Of a DNA stretch of 5,229 nucleotides, positions 4,681-5,229 are shown piece by piece. Location of the stretch: positions 1 through 5,229 of the forward strand of contig JAUWLO010000144.1 in the NCBI GenBank assembly GCA_030613605.1, written 5' to 3'. Position 1 is the first letter of the stretch, and each line of letters begins with the position of its first letter. Position numbers and translations under genes: made by a program. The notes below the pieces were generated by a model. That model was not told the DNA's origin. It saw nothing but the letters and a program-made list of their open reading frames with translations, and ran no database searches. The stretch is from Gammaproteobacteria bacterium (GTDB lineage: Bacteria > Pseudomonadota > Gammaproteobacteria > SZUA-152).

Positions 4681-5229
4681 ATGACTAAATTGACCAAACG
4701 TGCAAAAGCCATTGCCGAAAAACTGGAACCTGGCAAAGCGTATGCCATCGATGAGGCGTTGGCCTTATTGAAAGACATGCCAAAAACCAAATTTGAAGAA
4801 TCTGTGGATGTCTGTGTGAATCTTGGGGTAGATCCTCGTAAGTCAGATCAGAACGTGCGCAGTGCGACGGTATTGCCTCATGGCACGGGTAAAACCATGC
4901 GAGTGGCTGTGTTTACTCAGGGTGCTAATGCCGATGCTGCCAAAGAAGCCGGTGCCGATATCGTTGGCATGGAAGATCTCGCAGACGAAGTGAAAAAGGG
5001 CAACATGGATTTTGATGTTGTTATCGCATCTCCTGATGCCATGCGTGTTGTGGGTACTCTGGGTCAGATCCTGGGTCCACGTGGTTTGATGCCAAATCCG
5101 AAAGTGGGCACGGTTACAGCTGATGTGGCCACTGCAGTGAAAAATGCCAAAGGTGGCCAGGTGCGTTATCGCACTGACAAGGCCGGCATTATTCATTGTC
5201 CTATCGGTAAAATTGGTTTTGAAGTCAAT
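4681..5229 (+). CDS. rplA: 50S ribosomal protein L1, N-terminal 183 residues, cut by window edge
   Basis: L1 builds the mobile L1 stalk of the large subunit that helps release deacylated tRNA, and it represses the L11 operon. From the ATG at 4681 the frame stays open to the last base, giving 183 of about 230 residues, starting MTKLTKRAKAIAEKLEPGKA. Domain I is the N-terminal part (about 1-66) plus the region after about 159. Domain II (about 67-158) carries the family signature LGQILGPRGLMPNPKVGTVT (127-146). The ribosome site is the end of rplK itself: GGGGGTGA (4665-4672) lies 8 nt before the ATG. The TAA of rplK and the rplA ATG are 3 bp apart, which supports coupled translation. The missing part is the C-terminal portion of domain I. 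No lesions are seen. Confidence 0.98.
   Translation, partial: MTKLTKRAKAIAEKLEPGKAYAIDEALALLKDMPKTKFEESVDVCVNLGVDPRKSDQNVRSATVLPHGTGKTMRVAVFTQGANADAAKEAGADIVGMEDLADEVKKGNMDFDVVIASPDAMRVVGTLGQILGPRGLMPNPKVGTVTADVATAVKNAKGGQVRYRTDKAGIIHCPIGKIGFEVN

Noticed and set aside
4554..5196. Minus-strand frames at 4554-4790 and 4843-5196
   Set aside because: They are antisense to rplK and rplA, both recognised unambiguously.

Overview
This is a conserved housekeeping locus from a gammaproteobacterium. The order tRNA-Tyr, tRNA-Gly, tRNA-Thr, tuf, tRNA-Trp, secE, nusG, rplK, rplA matches the tufB-secE-nusG-L11 region of Pseudomonas-like gammaproteobacteria. The NusG, L11, L1 and EF-Tu proteins all read as ordinary members of that class. 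Base composition looks balanced by eye. I cannot assign a genus. Nothing suggests horizontal transfer, a mobile element, CRISPR or phage.

Layout. Positions 1-850 (minus strand) hold the N-terminal 283 residues of a class I (4Fe-4S) fumarate hydratase, cut by the left window edge. A 172-bp divergent spacer follows, with candidate back-to-back promoters. Next come three tRNA genes on the plus strand: Tyr(GTA), Gly(TCC) and Thr(GGT). They are separated by long spacers of about 122 bp and followed by a 125-bp leader and tuf (EF-Tu, 396 aa). A strong intrinsic terminator sits just after tuf. Then come tRNA-Trp(CCA), secE, nusG, rplK and the first 183 codons of rplA, which runs off the right edge. 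No gene-free stretch exceeds about 175 bp.

How the genes work together. Apart from the fumarase, everything serves gene expression or protein export. EF-Tu delivers aminoacyl-tRNAs, including those encoded beside it. SecE is the essential small subunit of the SecYEG translocon. NusG couples RNA polymerase to Rho or to the ribosome. L11 and L1 form the ribosomal GTPase-associated stalk base and the L1 stalk. A structured leader before rplK fits the autogenous translational operator by which L1 represses its own operon in E. coli.

I found no undescribed system. The points worth a second look are regulatory: a terminator-like hairpin in the tuf leader, overlapping divergent promoters, the start codon of secE, and structured elements between nusG and rplK.
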